From: DASXRA01 sp036502575
GTDB taxonomy: Bacteria > Actinomycetota > Actinomycetes > Mycobacteriales > Jatrophihabitantaceae
NCBI GenBank assembly: GCA_036502575.1
Contig: DASXYL010000062.1
Span: 31,490-95,489, forward strand
DNA: 64,000 bases
Reading direction: 5' to 3'
The notes beneath the pieces are model-generated. The model did not search any database and was not told where the DNA came from. It saw only the letters and a program-made list of their open reading frames with translations. A program made the translations under genes and the position numbers. Of this stretch, positions 6,897 through 16,740 are shown piece by piece (the stretch's first letter is position 1; the number at the start of each line of letters is the position of its first letter).

Positions 6897-6926
6897 TCGA
6901 TACATCGAGGATCACCGATGTATCGA
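6897..6926. promoter_or_regulatory. ArsR operator: TCGATACATCG-N8-CGATGTATCGA
   Basis: Perfect 11-bp inverted arms (6897-6907 and 6916-6926) lie in the arsM-arsR divergent region, 24 bp from the arsM start and 33 bp from the arsR start. This is the expected site for repression of both genes. Confidence 0.75.
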
Positions 6927-6959
6927 CTGATGTCAATACGACGTGGCAGACTGGATGCC

Positions 6960-7331
6960 ATGCCTACTCATATGCTGCCGATGCTCCCAAGCGATTTAGC
7001 GGTCTGCTGCCCGCCGCTGACCGGCCGCGTCATCAGCACCGAGGACGCCGAGCAACTCGCCCAGCGCTTCAAGGCCCTCGGGGATCCGACCCGCGTCCGG
7101 CTGTTGTCGCTCATCGCGGCCCACGACGGTGGCGAGGCCTGCATCTGCGACCTCATCGACCCGGTCGGGTTGTCGCAACCGACCGTCTCGCATCACATGA
7201 AGCAACTAGCGGACGCCGGTCTCGTCACTCGACAGCAACGGGGCAAGTGGGCCTACTACCGCATCGTCGACGACACCCTGGCCTCGCTCGCCACCGCGAT
7301 CACCCCAGCGGCGGCCCGGCCCTCGGCCTAG
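6960..7331 (+). CDS. arsR: ArsR-family arsenic-responsive repressor
   Basis: This 123-residue winged-helix repressor contains FKALGDPTRVRLLSLIA, then the metal-site helix GEACICDLI, the recognition helix SQPTVSHHMKQLADAGLV and the wing RGKWAYYRI. The CxC pair in ACICDL and a CC pair near the N-terminus (AVCCPPL) are the likely As(III) ligands. The ATG at 6960 is chosen as it lies after the operator. It is divergent from arsM and should repress both itself and arsM until arsenite binds. It is the only intact arsenic ArsR gene here; the second one is a deletion remnant. Confidence 0.9.
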   Translation: MPTHMLPMLPSDLAVCCPPLTGRVISTEDAEQLAQRFKALGDPTRVRLLSLIAAHDGGEACICDLIDPVGLSQPTVSHHMKQLADAGLVTRQQRGKWAYYRIVDDTLASLATAITPAAARPSA

Positions 7332-7373
7332 ACCGAGCGGCGGCTGCCGCCGGCTGATGGGAGAGGGGACTGC

Positions 7374-8171
<798 letters not shown>

Positions 8172-8263
8172 GCAGATAGCCCTCCTGCGAAGTGTCGATC
8201 GCCAACGGCGAATATCGTAATGTATATAGTAGGTAACCTGTCGAACGCCAGTGAGGATCGGCC

Positions 8264-9232
8264 ATGACGCTGACGCGACCGCCGTACGACCCGGAACTGA
8301 AAGTGTTTCTCGATTCGCTGCTCGCGATGCTCCCGGCAAATCTCGAGCTCGATCTCGACCACATGGACGCCGTCCGCGAGCGAGCCAATCGGATGTACCC
8401 GCCGATCGGGGCGATCCTCGCCGGCACCGACCTCGAGCATCTCGATATCGAGGTGCCCGGCCCGATGGGTTCCCCCGATGTCACCCTGTCGGTCGTCCGC
8501 CGCCCGGGCTCGACCCCGACGCCGTGCCTGTACTACGTACACGGGGGCGGCATGATCACCGGGCATCGCTTCGTCGGCGCCGACGCGTTCCCGGAATGGA
8601 TCGATCGGTTCGGCGTCACGGTGGTCACCGTCGAGTACCGGCTCGCGCCGGAGAACCCGCACCCCGCGCCCAGCGAGGATTGCTATGCCGGACTGGGCTG
8701 GGTGGCCGAGCACGCGTCCGAGCTCGGAATCGATCCCGATCGCATCCTCGTCGTCGGCGGCAGTGCTGGCGGCGGTCTGGCCGCGGCGGTCGCTCTGATG
8801 GCCCGCGACCGGGGCGGCCCGGCCCTGCGCGGGCAGGTCCTGATCTGTCCGATGCTCGACGACCGGAACGAGACGGTGTCGAGTCGGCAGTACGACGACC
8901 GCAGCCTGTGGAATCGAGACTTCAACCTGACCGGGTGGCAAGCGCTGCTCGGTTCGACTCGCGGCACGGCCGACGTCTCCGCCTACGCTGCCCCGGCGCG
9001 CGAGCAGAACCTCCGTGGGCTTCCGCCGGCCTACCTCGACGTGGGCTCGGCGGAGGTGTTCAGGGACGAGGTCGTCGACTACGCCTCGCGCATCTGGGCG
9101 GTCGGCGGCGAGGCCGAACTGCACGTGTGGGCCGGCGGCTTTCACGGGTACGAACGCGCCGCACACACCGCGGTGGCCCAGGCATCCAAGGCCGCCCGCA
9201 ACAACTGGATCGAGCGCGCCCTTCGCGACTAG
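8264..9232 (+). CDS. Alpha/beta hydrolase, hormone-sensitive-lipase family
   Basis: This 322-residue esterase has the oxyanion motif YYVHGGGM (residues ~86-93), the nucleophile elbow GGSAGGGLAAAV (Ser ~167), the acid Asp in AYLDVGSAEVFRDE and the His in GGFHGYE. It likely cleaves short-chain esters in the cytoplasm; no signal peptide is seen. It is divergent from the SDR gene, with a 92-bp AT-richer spacer (GTATATAGTAGGTAACC) that may hold a shared operator. The stop is 6 bp from the convergent GH2 stop. Confidence 0.85.
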   Translation: MTLTRPPYDPELKVFLDSLLAMLPANLELDLDHMDAVRERANRMYPPIGAILAGTDLEHLDIEVPGPMGSPDVTLSVVRRPGSTPTPCLYYVHGGGMITGHRFVGADAFPEWIDRFGVTVVTVEYRLAPENPHPAPSEDCYAGLGWVAEHASELGIDPDRILVVGGSAGGGLAAAVALMARDRGGPALRGQVLICPMLDDRNETVSSRQYDDRSLWNRDFNLTGWQALLGSTRGTADVSAYAAPAREQNLRGLPPAYLDVGSAEVFRDEVVDYASRIWAVGGEAELHVWAGGFHGYERAAHTAVAQASKAARNNWIERALRD

Positions 9233-9238
9233 GACGTC

Positions 9239-12200
9239 CTAGGCCACCACGCTGGACGCGTTGTAGGCGTCGACCGCGACGCGTGGGTCGCCGGGCCGCA
9301 TCGGGTCGGCCGGCCAGGACACGCTGATCTCGCGCGACTCCCCGGGAAGCAGCCACACGTAGTTGTCGCCGTACATCGCCGGCAGGACGCGCCGGCCCGA
9401 CCGGTCCCGCACCGACAGCCGCACCATTGCCGCGACGCTCTTGCCGACGTTGGTGACCGTCGCCCGGACCTGCTGCCTCGACGACGACCGGGTCGTGACG
9501 GTCAGCCGCGTTCGGGGCAGGGCGTTGAGCGCCTGGACGTTCGTGGCGTAGCGATAGCGCCAGTACGTGTTGGTCGACAGCAGGGCGCCGTGGCGGTCAC
9601 GCAGTTCCAGCCGCAGCAGGTGCAGGTCGGGGTAGCCGGCCTTCCAGGCGCAGGTGAACGCGGTCGCGATGTTCGACGCCGCAACGCTGATCGTCTGCTG
9701 CCGGCGGTCGAGTCGCTTGCCGGCGAGGTCGTACACCGTCGCCGTCACGGTGGCCCGGTCGATGGCGCCTGGTGTGTGGTTGGCGGCGAGGACGGTCCAG
9801 TCGCTGGCGTTGGCCTGGACATGCACCGGCTCGCAGCCTTTGCGCGATCCGTAGTAGGCCCCGTTCACGTCCAGGTCGTAGTCGTAGGTCTGCCAGACGG
9901 TGCTGTGCCAGGCCGGATGCGACATCCACAGCAGCAGCCCGGTCGCGTCGCGCCACAGGTTGGCGTTCCACGCCTCGAACATCGCCCGCGTGCTCTCGTA
10001 GTTGACGAACTGAGCCCGTCGGCAGAACTCGTCGAGGCTGGTGGAGGCGCCGAGCCGCGCGTCGATCGCCGCGCGGTAGCCACCGGTCTGCTGGTTGCCG
10101 ATCTCGGACCAGTCGTGGTAGTTCCACACCTCGCTGATCGGCCAGCCGGGCTCGTCCCCGACGAGGTTCTGCATGCTGTCGGTGACCGGGACGACGGGCA
10201 TGCCGATCTCGGTGTGGAAGCCGAACGCGTTCGTGTCGTAGCTGCCCTTGTCGAAGTACGACGCCGGATCCACCCAGTGGTACGGGCCGTGGCCGCTGAC
10301 GATGCCGCCGGCGGAGTTGCTGATGTAGATGACCTCGCCGTCCTCGTCGGCGACCGCCTGCCGCATGCCGGTGTCGAGGTGCGCGGGCGGCACCTCCTCG
10401 TTGGCGCCGCACCACACGACGATGCATGGATGGGTGCGATACCGGCGGATCGTGTCGGCCGCGGTGTCGACGTATCCGGGGATGTTGTCGTTGAACGCCC
10501 CGGCCTCCCAAAAGTCGTTCCAGACGAGGATGCCGTTCTCGTCGCACAGCCGGTACAGCTCGTCGCGGTTGCTGCTGCCGAGCCAGTTGCGGATCATCGT
10601 GAAGTTCATGTCGCGATGCATCCGGACGGCGGTTTCGAGACGGCCGTCCGTGCGGCGCAGCAACTCGTCCCAGCCCCAGTTGCCGCCGCGGCAGAACACC
10701 GGGACGCCGTTCACGCTGATCTTCAGCTGTGTGACCGCGTTGTTGACGGACTTGACGTCCGTCCACTGCGCGCCGTCGTCGGACACCTGGATGACGTAGT
10801 CACGGGCGTACGCCTGCTCCCAGGCGATCGCGACCTGATCGAACGTCGCGGGTGATCCGAAGTCGACCTGGATCCACTGGTTGTCCTGGTAGGCGGACGA
10901 CCAGCGGGTGCGCGGGTTGCCGTCGACAGCGTTGGGCGCGGCGTCGTTGTCGCCGTCGTTCGAGGAGGCGGTGGCCGTCTTGTGCAGGGCGAGGTCGACG
11001 GTGGGGGCGGCGCTGCTCGACGCCGACAACGTCCACATCGACACGCCCCACTGGGTCGCCCGGCCGCCGCACTGGACGCGCAGGTAGCGCGCGGTCTGCT
11101 CGGCGATCGTCTCGGTCTGCGTGTAGGAATCGCCGAGCGCCGCCGCGTTGTCGACGGACTTCACGTCGGTCCACTGCGCGCCGTCGTCGGAGACCTGCAC
11201 GACGAAGTCGAGCGCGTACGCCTGCTCCCACGCGATCTGGATCTGGTCGAACGCGGTAACCGCGCCGAGGTCGACCTGGATCCACTGATCGTCCTGGTAC
11301 GCCGAGGACCAGCGCGTCGTGTTGTTGCCGTCGACGGCGTTGGATGCCGGGCTGCCGTCGTCCGAGGAGGCGGTGGCGGTCTGGTGCAGCGCTCGGTCGA
11401 CGTTCGGCGCGGAGCTGTTGACGACGGCGAGCCGCCACATCGACACGCCCCACTGGGTGGCGCGCTGGCCGCACTGGATGCGGACGTAGCGGGCCTGCTG
11501 GGCGCCGACGTCGACGATCTGCCCGGGGGCGTCGCTGCCGGACGCCACGACGAACGTGGGCGTCGAGGACGGCGGCACGACGATCGGCTCGTCGTAGTCG
11601 TAGCGGAACTCGCGGATGCCGAATCGGGTGGTGCGCGTGTCGCTGGTCCGGCCACCGGTTGCCGCGGTGATGCGCAGCTCGTGCAGGGCCGGCTCGCCGT
11701 ACCCGTTCGGCCACCACAGTTTCGGGTTGTGGACGGTCTGCGGTGCCAGATCGACGTCGACCTGCTGCCCGGCGGGGACAGCGACCGTGCGGCGGACGTC
11801 GACGTTGTCGAACGAGGCGGTGATCGTGACGTCGCGGTCGCGGCTGTCGGCGTTGCGCGCAGGCACGGTAATGCGCACCTCGGCCGTGCCGGGGGCGGGC
11901 AGCGTCGTGACCACCCGCGGGTCGCTGATGACGACCGGCCCGGTGCTGCGCAGCCGGGCGTGATCCCAGATGCCGGCGGCGCGGTCACGCACGGCGGGCA
12001 TCCAGTCCCATCCGGACGCGGCGAGGTAGGTCGGCGAGTCGAGGTAGAGCTGGCCGGACTGGACGAACGTGTTGCCGTTGCTGCTCTTGTCGCCCGGTGT
12101 ACCGGGATGCGGCATCGGCTGAATCTGTACAGCCAGGCTGTGTTGCCCACGGGAGGCGGCGAGCGCACTCGTGACGTCGAACGCGGCGCGGGCGAACGGA

Positions 12201-13255
12201 TGGGTGAGCGTGCCTATGTTCTTACCGTTGAGCCAGACGTCGGCCTGGTGGTTGATCCCGTCGAGCTCGAGCCAGATGCGGCGGCCCGCGCTCGTGTCGA
12301 GCCGGCTCGGCAGGGCGAACACTCGCCGGTACCACCAGGCGTGCCGGGAGAGCGCCTCCGGGATCTGCAGGTTGTTGAACCCGGCGACCGGGTCCGGCAG
12401 GTGCTCGGCCGCGACGAGGCTGGCCAGCACCGTCCCCGGAACCACCGCGGGCAGCCACGTCTCGACCGGGACCGTCGGCTGCGACAGCGCGGCGCCGTCC
12501 AGGGTCCCGACGAAGTCGTCAAGGGTGAGCTCCCACCCGGACTCGATCGGCACGGTGCCGTCCGGCGACACGGTCAGGGCCGGAGCGGGCCGCCGATCGC
12601 CACCCCAGCTGGTCCAGCCGGTGGCCGGCGGCCGCGGGACCTGGCTCGTGCCGTACACCTGGAACCCGTTGAGCCCGACCGGGTTGGCGTTGGCGCGCCG
12701 GGTCGACGTGAAGCGGATCCACCGCGCCGTCACCGGCTCGGGCAGCGCGATGTCCATCGTGGCGCCCGTCCCGGAATCCGTGGCGTAGGCCTGCGTCCAG
12801 GTGGTCCCGTCGGCGGAGACGTCGAGGCGGAAGGACACCGCCGCGCTCGAGAGGATCTCGCTGCCCGTCGTGTGGCCGTAGTCGCCGTTGAACGCCGGGT
12901 CGTCGAGCGTCGCTTCGAAGACGAGGGTCACCGCCTCGATCGAACACGGCGCCTGCAGGTCGACCGCGATCCACTGCGGGTCGCCGGGCGCTGCCCGCCA
13001 CCCCGTCCCGCGGACACCGGTGGTCGCCAGACCGTCGACGGCGAACTGACCCGGCGTCGGCGCGTAGTCGACGGAGGAGACGCGCACCGGGCGGTACTGG
13101 GCCAGGTCGGCGCCTCGGGCCGCCGGGGCGCTCACCGCGCTCGCTCGCGCCTTACCCGGTAGCGCCGCGCCGACCCCGAAGGTCGCGAGGACGGTGGCTC
13201 CGGCGGAGAGAAACGTACGACGCGAGAGGGCATCGTGGTTCGCAGGCATCGGCAA
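9239..13255 (-). CDS. Tat-exported GH2 exo-beta-glucosaminidase-like enzyme with inserted discoidin repeats
   Basis: This 1338-residue enzyme has a Tat signal (SRRTFLSAGATVLATFGVGA) at residues ~11-40. Next comes an N-terminal F5/8C domain (~50-205), then the GH2 sugar-binding domain (~235-410; GINHQADVWLNGKNIG), an Ig-like domain (~410-550) and the GH2 barrel from ~840 (FCRGGNWGWDELLRR). The acid/base region is CGANEEVPP, as in exo-chitosanase/mannosidase-like GH2 enzymes. Between the Ig domain and the barrel sit ~280 residues of discoidin sequence in two repeat units (WDNAT-like NAVDGNNTTRWSSAY and NAVDGNPRTRWSSAY). It is probably secreted folded and acts on chitosan-like or other polysaccharide ends. 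A LacI-type operator overlaps its promoter. Confidence 0.85.
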   Translation of the reverse strand: MPMPANHDALSRRTFLSAGATVLATFGVGAALPGKARASAVSAPAARGADLAQYRPVRVSSVDYAPTPGQFAVDGLATTGVRGTGWRAAPGDPQWIAVDLQAPCSIEAVTLVFEATLDDPAFNGDYGHTTGSEILSSAAVSFRLDVSADGTTWTQAYATDSGTGATMDIALPEPVTARWIRFTSTRRANANPVGLNGFQVYGTSQVPRPPATGWTSWGGDRRPAPALTVSPDGTVPIESGWELTLDDFVGTLDGAALSQPTVPVETWLPAVVPGTVLASLVAAEHLPDPVAGFNNLQIPEALSRHAWWYRRVFALPSRLDTSAGRRIWLELDGINHQADVWLNGKNIGTLTHPFARAAFDVTSALAASRGQHSLAVQIQPMPHPGTPGDKSSNGNTFVQSGQLYLDSPTYLAASGWDWMPAVRDRAAGIWDHARLRSTGPVVISDPRVVTTLPAPGTAEVRITVPARNADSRDRDVTITASFDNVDVRRTVAVPAGQQVDVDLAPQTVHNPKLWWPNGYGEPALHELRITAATGGRTSDTRTTRFGIREFRYDYDEPIVVPPSSTPTFVVASGSDAPGQIVDVGAQQARYVRIQCGQRATQWGVSMWRLAVVNSSAPNVDRALHQTATASSDDGSPASNAVDGNNTTRWSSAYQDDQWIQVDLGAVTAFDQIQIAWEQAYALDFVVQVSDDGAQWTDVKSVDNAAALGDSYTQTETIAEQTARYLRVQCGGRATQWGVSMWTLSASSSAAPTVDLALHKTATASSNDGDNDAAPNAVDGNPRTRWSSAYQDNQWIQVDFGSPATFDQVAIAWEQAYARDYVIQVSDDGAQWTDVKSVNNAVTQLKISVNGVPVFCRGGNWGWDELLRRTDGRLETAVRMHRDMNFTMIRNWLGSSNRDELYRLCDENGILVWNDFWEAGAFNDNIPGYVDTAADTIRRYRTHPCIVVWCGANEEVPPAHLDTGMRQAVADEDGEVIYISNSAGGIVSGHGPYHWVDPASYFDKGSYDTNAFGFHTEIGMPVVPVTDSMQNLVGDEPGWPISEVWNYHDWSEIGNQQTGGYRAAIDARLGASTSLDEFCRRAQFVNYESTRAMFEAWNANLWRDATGLLLWMSHPAWHSTVWQTYDYDLDVNGAYYGSRKGCEPVHVQANASDWTVLAANHTPGAIDRATVTATVYDLAGKRLDRRQQTISVAASNIATAFTCAWKAGYPDLHLLRLELRDRHGALLSTNTYWRYRYATNVQALNALPRTRLTVTTRSSSRQQVRATVTNVGKSVAAMVRLSVRDRSGRRVLPAMYGDNYVWLLPGESREISVSWPADPMRPGDPRVAVDAYNASSVVA

Positions 13256-13286
13256 CGGTCCGATCTGAACGGAGGTTCGGTCGTTC

Positions 13287-13300
13287 TGACAACGCTGTCA
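13287..13300. promoter_or_regulatory. LacI-family operator TGACAACGCTGTCA
   Basis: One mismatch from the palindrome TGACAACGTTGTCA used by many actinobacterial LacI-type sugar repressors. It lies 32 bp upstream of the GH2 start and abuts its -10 box, so it should repress the enzyme until an inducing sugar is present. No LacI gene is seen in the window. Confidence 0.7.
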
Positions 13301-13326
13301 TACTGCAGGTTGCGGAGGGGTGTCAA
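13297..13326 (-). promoter_or_regulatory. Promoter of the GH2 gene
   Basis: Minus strand TTGACA (13326-13321), 18-bp spacer and TATGAC (13302-13297). The -10 overlaps the LacI-type operator. Confidence 0.55.
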
Positions 13327-13398
13327 GGTGACGCCGAGTCTCGTTCGGGACCGGCTGTGCTCGCATCCGCCATCGGTCAGCGGACTGACGTCGCGTCG

Positions 13399-14016
13399 CT
13401 ACGGGGATACCGCGATGCCGAGGGACTCGGCGGCCAGCGCCTTCGGGGCGCCCTTCTCGTAGAACACGTCGACCTCGGTGATCGTGAAGCCCGCGCTCGT
13501 GAGCAGCTCGACGATCGGACGGGTGAGGTGGCAGCCGGCGAAGAGCCGCTTCTGCAGGGGTTCGAGGCGATGTTGCCAGCGTTGTACCCCCTCGTCGGGG
13601 GCCAGCCCGTGCTCGACGAAGTGCAACGTCGCACCGGGTCTGAGCACGCGCCGCAGTTCGCGCAGTGCAACCGAGACGTCCGGGATCGTGCACAGCGTCC
13701 AGGTGGACACCGCGGCGTCGTAGCTGTTGTCGGCGAACGGCAGCGACTGGCCGTCCAGGCCAGAGCGCTCGACCGGGACAGTGGCTGCGCCGAGGCGCTT
13801 GCCGGCCAGTTTCCAGCCGACGTCGGACGGCTCGACCGCGGACACCCGGGTGACCGCGGGCGGGTAGAACGGAATGTTGAGTCCCGAGCCGAAGCCGATC
13901 TCGACGACGTCGCCGGCCAGGTCCTCGCAGACGCGGCGCCGCAGGGGTTGCATCGTCTTCATACCGCAGGCCCGGTTGATGATCCGCGGGACGACTCGTT
14001 CGCTGTAGAACCCCAT
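13399..14016 (-). CDS. Class I SAM-dependent methyltransferase (UbiE-like)
   Basis: This 205-residue methyltransferase has the SAM loop VVEIGFGSGLNIPFY (residues ~37-51), the acidic AVEPSD end of strand 2, the DAAVSTWTLCTIPD strand-4 region and a post-core LRRVLRPGATLHFVEHG segment. It resembles small UbiE/phospholipid-type methyltransferases; the substrate is not known. It lies alone between the GH2 promoter region and the AraC gene, on the same strand as the latter, 57 bases after it, so it may be co-transcribed with it. Confidence 0.8.
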   Translation of the reverse strand: MGFYSERVVPRIINRACGMKTMQPLRRRVCEDLAGDVVEIGFGSGLNIPFYPPAVTRVSAVEPSDVGWKLAGKRLGAATVPVERSGLDGQSLPFADNSYDAAVSTWTLCTIPDVSVALRELRRVLRPGATLHFVEHGLAPDEGVQRWQHRLEPLQKRLFAGCHLTRPIVELLTSAGFTITEVDVFYEKGAPKALAAESLGIAVSP

Positions 14017-14073
14017 GGCGGCCTCCCCACCTGCAGGAAGCGTGGCACGACGTCGGGCTGCGCGCCAGAGCGG

Positions 14074-14946
14074 CTAGTCGCTGGGTCTTGGCCGGCCCAG
14101 CGGCCCCAATCGTCCTCGGAGTTCGCGGAGGCGCTCACCGGTGTACGTGCGGACGACCCGCGAGAGATGGCTCTGGTCGACAAACCCGAGATCGGTGGAG
14201 AGGGCGGCGAGGTTCTCGTACCCGTCGGCCATACGGTCGAAGGCGATCGCGACCCGAACTCGGTTCCGGAACTGCGAGAGCGTCATCCCGGATACCTGGG
14301 AGAACACGCGGCTGACGTGAAAGCGCGTGTGACCGAGCGCCCGGGCCAGCTCCCCGAAGTCGGCGCCCGCCGGGTCGGCGACGATTGCCTCGCGGGCCTG
14401 CGCAACGATTCGGCGGTGGTTGGCTCGGGTTGTCGAGCGACGGGCGGTGAAGCGTCCGGGGACGGCGCGTTCGGTCAGGCCGCCCACGAGTTGTGCGAGC
14501 CGCTCGTCGACTTCGAACCCATCGGTTCCCCGGCGGAGAGCGACGACCAGCTCGCGGTGCCGAAGGTCGATGGCGGGCGTGGTCGTGAACGGCTCGTCCG
14601 GCACCGACCCGTCGGCCGCCAACGAATAGACGGCGCTCGGTGACAACCACAGTGACGTGCACCGATCGCCGGTCGCGCGATGGTGCGCCATGCGCTGCTC
14701 GACGAAGGGCCGCTCGAAGAACGCGTCCGTCGGCCCCAGGTACGCGCCCTCGCCATTGACCTCACGCCAGTACCCGCCGCGACGAATGAGGACGAGGCCG
14801 TAGTCGCGGCTGTATTCGTATGACCCGAGGGCTCCAGCCGGCTTGCGGCAGTCGTGGTCGACGACGCGCACGCCCGGCGCCTCGCCCAACACGGTGAGGA
14901 CAGCGTCGGGCGCCGAGATCTCGCCGTGGAGCTTCGCCTTCGACAT
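14074..14946 (-). CDS. AraC-family transcriptional regulator
   Basis: This 290-residue protein has an N-terminal AraC-type sensing domain (residues ~30-160) and a C-terminal double HTH (~190-285), seen as FGELARALGHTRFHVSRVFSQVSG, MTLSQFRNRVRVAIAF and LSTDLGFVDQSHLSRVVRTYTG. The ligand is unknown. It is divergent from the DHFR-like gene (105 bp apart), the commonest target position for such regulators, and is followed by the methyltransferase gene. Confidence 0.85.
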   Translation of the reverse strand: MSKAKLHGEISAPDAVLTVLGEAPGVRVVDHDCRKPAGALGSYEYSRDYGLVLIRRGGYWREVNGEGAYLGPTDAFFERPFVEQRMAHHRATGDRCTSLWLSPSAVYSLAADGSVPDEPFTTTPAIDLRHRELVVALRRGTDGFEVDERLAQLVGGLTERAVPGRFTARRSTTRANHRRIVAQAREAIVADPAGADFGELARALGHTRFHVSRVFSQVSGMTLSQFRNRVRVAIAFDRMADGYENLAALSTDLGFVDQSHLSRVVRTYTGERLRELRGRLGPLGRPRPSD

Positions 14947-15051
14947 CGCGCCCTCCGCCCCCCGTCAACCGAACACAAATCTACAAGCGGGCGCGGCCAC
15001 GGGCCGGATAGCGTCGCCGCAGACAATCCCTCGTGCTGAGAAGAGGTCGCT

Positions 15052-15630
15052 GTGCGGAAGTTGATCGCCGGGATGCAGACATCTGTCGACGGCAAGATCG
15101 AGGGGCCGGACGGATATGCCGACTGGGTCGAAGGTTGGGGCGACAACTACGACCTGATGCCGCACATCGACGCCTGCCTGCTCGGGGGCGGGATGTACCC
15201 CAGCCACGAGCAGTACTGGACCGGGATCGAGGAGACCGAGCCGGGCAAACCCCACCCGCTCACCGGCAGTGTGCCGACGTCGGCCGAGGTCGAATGGGCC
15301 CGATTCGCGGCGCAGATCCCGCACTACGTCCTGTCGAGCACCCTGACGTCGGCGAACTGGCCAAGGACGAGTTTCCTCCGCAGCCTCCACGACGTTGCCG
15401 CCATCAAGGAGCAACCGGGCAAGGACATCTACCTGATCGGCGGCGCTCGAACCACGGTGAGTCTGATCGAGGGCGGACTCGTCGATGAACTCCGCCTGCA
15501 CGTCCACCCGCTGATCGCCGGCGTTGGAAAGGCGCTCTTCGAGGCGTCCGGACCTCGTCGTGGACTCGAGCTCCAGAACGTTCAGCAGCTCGACGATGGA
15601 CGGGTCAGCCTGATCTACCGGGTCAGCTAA
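15052..15630 (+). CDS. Dihydrofolate reductase-family protein (RibD C-terminal type)
   Basis: This 192-residue protein starts at GTG 15052 (MRKLIAGMQTSVDGKIEGPDG) and shows the RibD/DHFR fold signatures LLGGGMY, DIYLIGGARTTVSLIEGGLVDELRLHVHPLIAG. Members reduce pterin- or pyrimidine-like substrates with NADPH, but most small stand-alone copies have no assigned substrate. It is divergent from the AraC regulator, which may control it. Length is normal for the family. Confidence 0.85.
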   Translation: MRKLIAGMQTSVDGKIEGPDGYADWVEGWGDNYDLMPHIDACLLGGGMYPSHEQYWTGIEETEPGKPHPLTGSVPTSAEVEWARFAAQIPHYVLSSTLTSANWPRTSFLRSLHDVAAIKEQPGKDIYLIGGARTTVSLIEGGLVDELRLHVHPLIAGVGKALFEASGPRRGLELQNVQQLDDGRVSLIYRVS

Positions 15631-15696
15631 CCGATTCTCGCGCCCTATCCAAGATCTAGTACCTGGTGCGCAGTCGAGCAGGTCCGAGGCGGCGCC

Positions 15697-16515
15697 TCAG
15701 CGAAGTGTGTCCGCGTGATTGGGTACCGACCGGTATAGCTCCCGTGGTGGGCGGACGTAGTTGATCGCGGACGGTCGGCTCGGCAGCTCCAGCGGGGCAC
15801 GCTGCACCTGTTCGTAGGGAATCGTCGAGAGCAGGTGGGCGATCATGTTGATGCGGGCGCTGCGCTTGTCGTCGGCCTCGACCACGTACCAGGGCGAATC
15901 GGCCGTGTCGGTATGGACGAACATCTCGTCCTTTGCGCGCGAGTAGTCCTCCCAACGACGGATGGACTCCAGGTCCATGGGTGAGAGCTTCCAGCGGCGC
16001 ATCGGATCGTCGAGACGCGATCGGAATCGCCGCTCCTGCTCCTGGTCGCTCACCGAGAACCAGTACTTGCGCAGCAGGATCCCGTCCTCGACGAGCAGCC
16101 GTTCGACCACCGGGCACTGGGCCAGGAAGCGCCGGAACTCCTCCGGCGTGCAGAAACCCATGACGTGCTCGACGCCGGCGCGGTTGTACCAGGAGCGGTC
16201 CATCAGGACGATCTCGCCCGCAGCCGGCAGGTGCTCGACATAGCGCTGGAAGTACCACTCGCCACGTTGCCGTTCTGTGGGAGCCGGAAGGGCGACGATG
16301 CGGGCGAGGCGAGGGTTCAGGAACTCGCTCACCCGCTTGATCGTGCTGCCCTTGCCCGCCGCATCGCGCCCTTCGAAGATCACGACGATCCGCGCACCGG
16401 TCGACCGCACCCACTCCTGCATATTCACCAACTCGGCCTGCAGCCGGCCCAGTTCCTGTTCGTAGAGCGCCCGCCCGAGCCGAGGCTGGACGGCTGATTG
16501 CTTGTTCTTGGCCAT
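15697..16515 (-). CDS. ppk2: Polyphosphate kinase 2
   Basis: This 272-residue PPK2 has Walker A in VIFEGRDAAGKGSTIKRV (residues ~43-60), the Walker B-like VLMDRSWYNRAGVEHVMGF and the lid region RKYWFSVSDQEQERRF. One-domain PPK2 enzymes of this size use polyphosphate to make nucleoside triphosphates from diphosphates (class I). The ATG at 16515 is preferred to a GTG one codon upstream. It is convergent with the DHFR-like gene, 66 bases apart. A truncated vapBC pair lies directly upstream. Confidence 0.9.
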   Translation of the reverse strand: MAKNKQSAVQPRLGRALYEQELGRLQAELVNMQEWVRSTGARIVVIFEGRDAAGKGSTIKRVSEFLNPRLARIVALPAPTERQRGEWYFQRYVEHLPAAGEIVLMDRSWYNRAGVEHVMGFCTPEEFRRFLAQCPVVERLLVEDGILLRKYWFSVSDQEQERRFRSRLDDPMRRWKLSPMDLESIRRWEDYSRAKDEMFVHTDTADSPWYVVEADDKRSARINMIAHLLSTIPYEQVQRAPLELPSRPSAINYVRPPRELYRSVPNHADTLR

Positions 16516-16526
16516 CACTCAGTTTC

Positions 16527-16740
16527 TCAGCGGACGCAAGATCTGTTCGGAGGTCGTCCTGCCCGCCGGTGAAGCGCGGTGAACAGGTCAACGCATTCGC
16601 GGTGCCAGGCATCGTTCTTGATCGCGGCCGCGACCAGCGCGCCGGTATCGCAGACGATCACAGTTAGCGGCCGAAGCCGTCAGCGAGCAGCTCCTCGACC
16701 CGCTCGGATGTGTCCGAATGCTTCGAGGTGACCGCGCCGA
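16527..16740 (-). pseudogene. Remnant of a vapBC toxin-antitoxin pair
   Basis: From ~16740 to TAA 16666-16664 the minus strand encodes an antitoxin tail (SKHSDTSERVEELLADGFGR). Directly after it a GTG at 16661 opens a PIN-domain start, VIVCDTGALVAAAIKNDAWH, with the first catalytic Asp and the CVDLF helix. The frame ends after 44 residues at 16527, where a PIN toxin needs ~130, and the last ~12 residues are out of register. The antitoxin start is missing. The gene spacing is that of a vapBC operon. The loss and the adjacent IS110 suggest decay after insertion. Confidence 0.65.

Noticed and set aside
10982..13162. Long plus-strand frame (726 codons) opposite the GH2 gene
   Set aside because: It is antisense to a gene with clear domains; such frames are common in very GC-rich DNA, and its translation is Arg/Val/Gly-biased with no domain.
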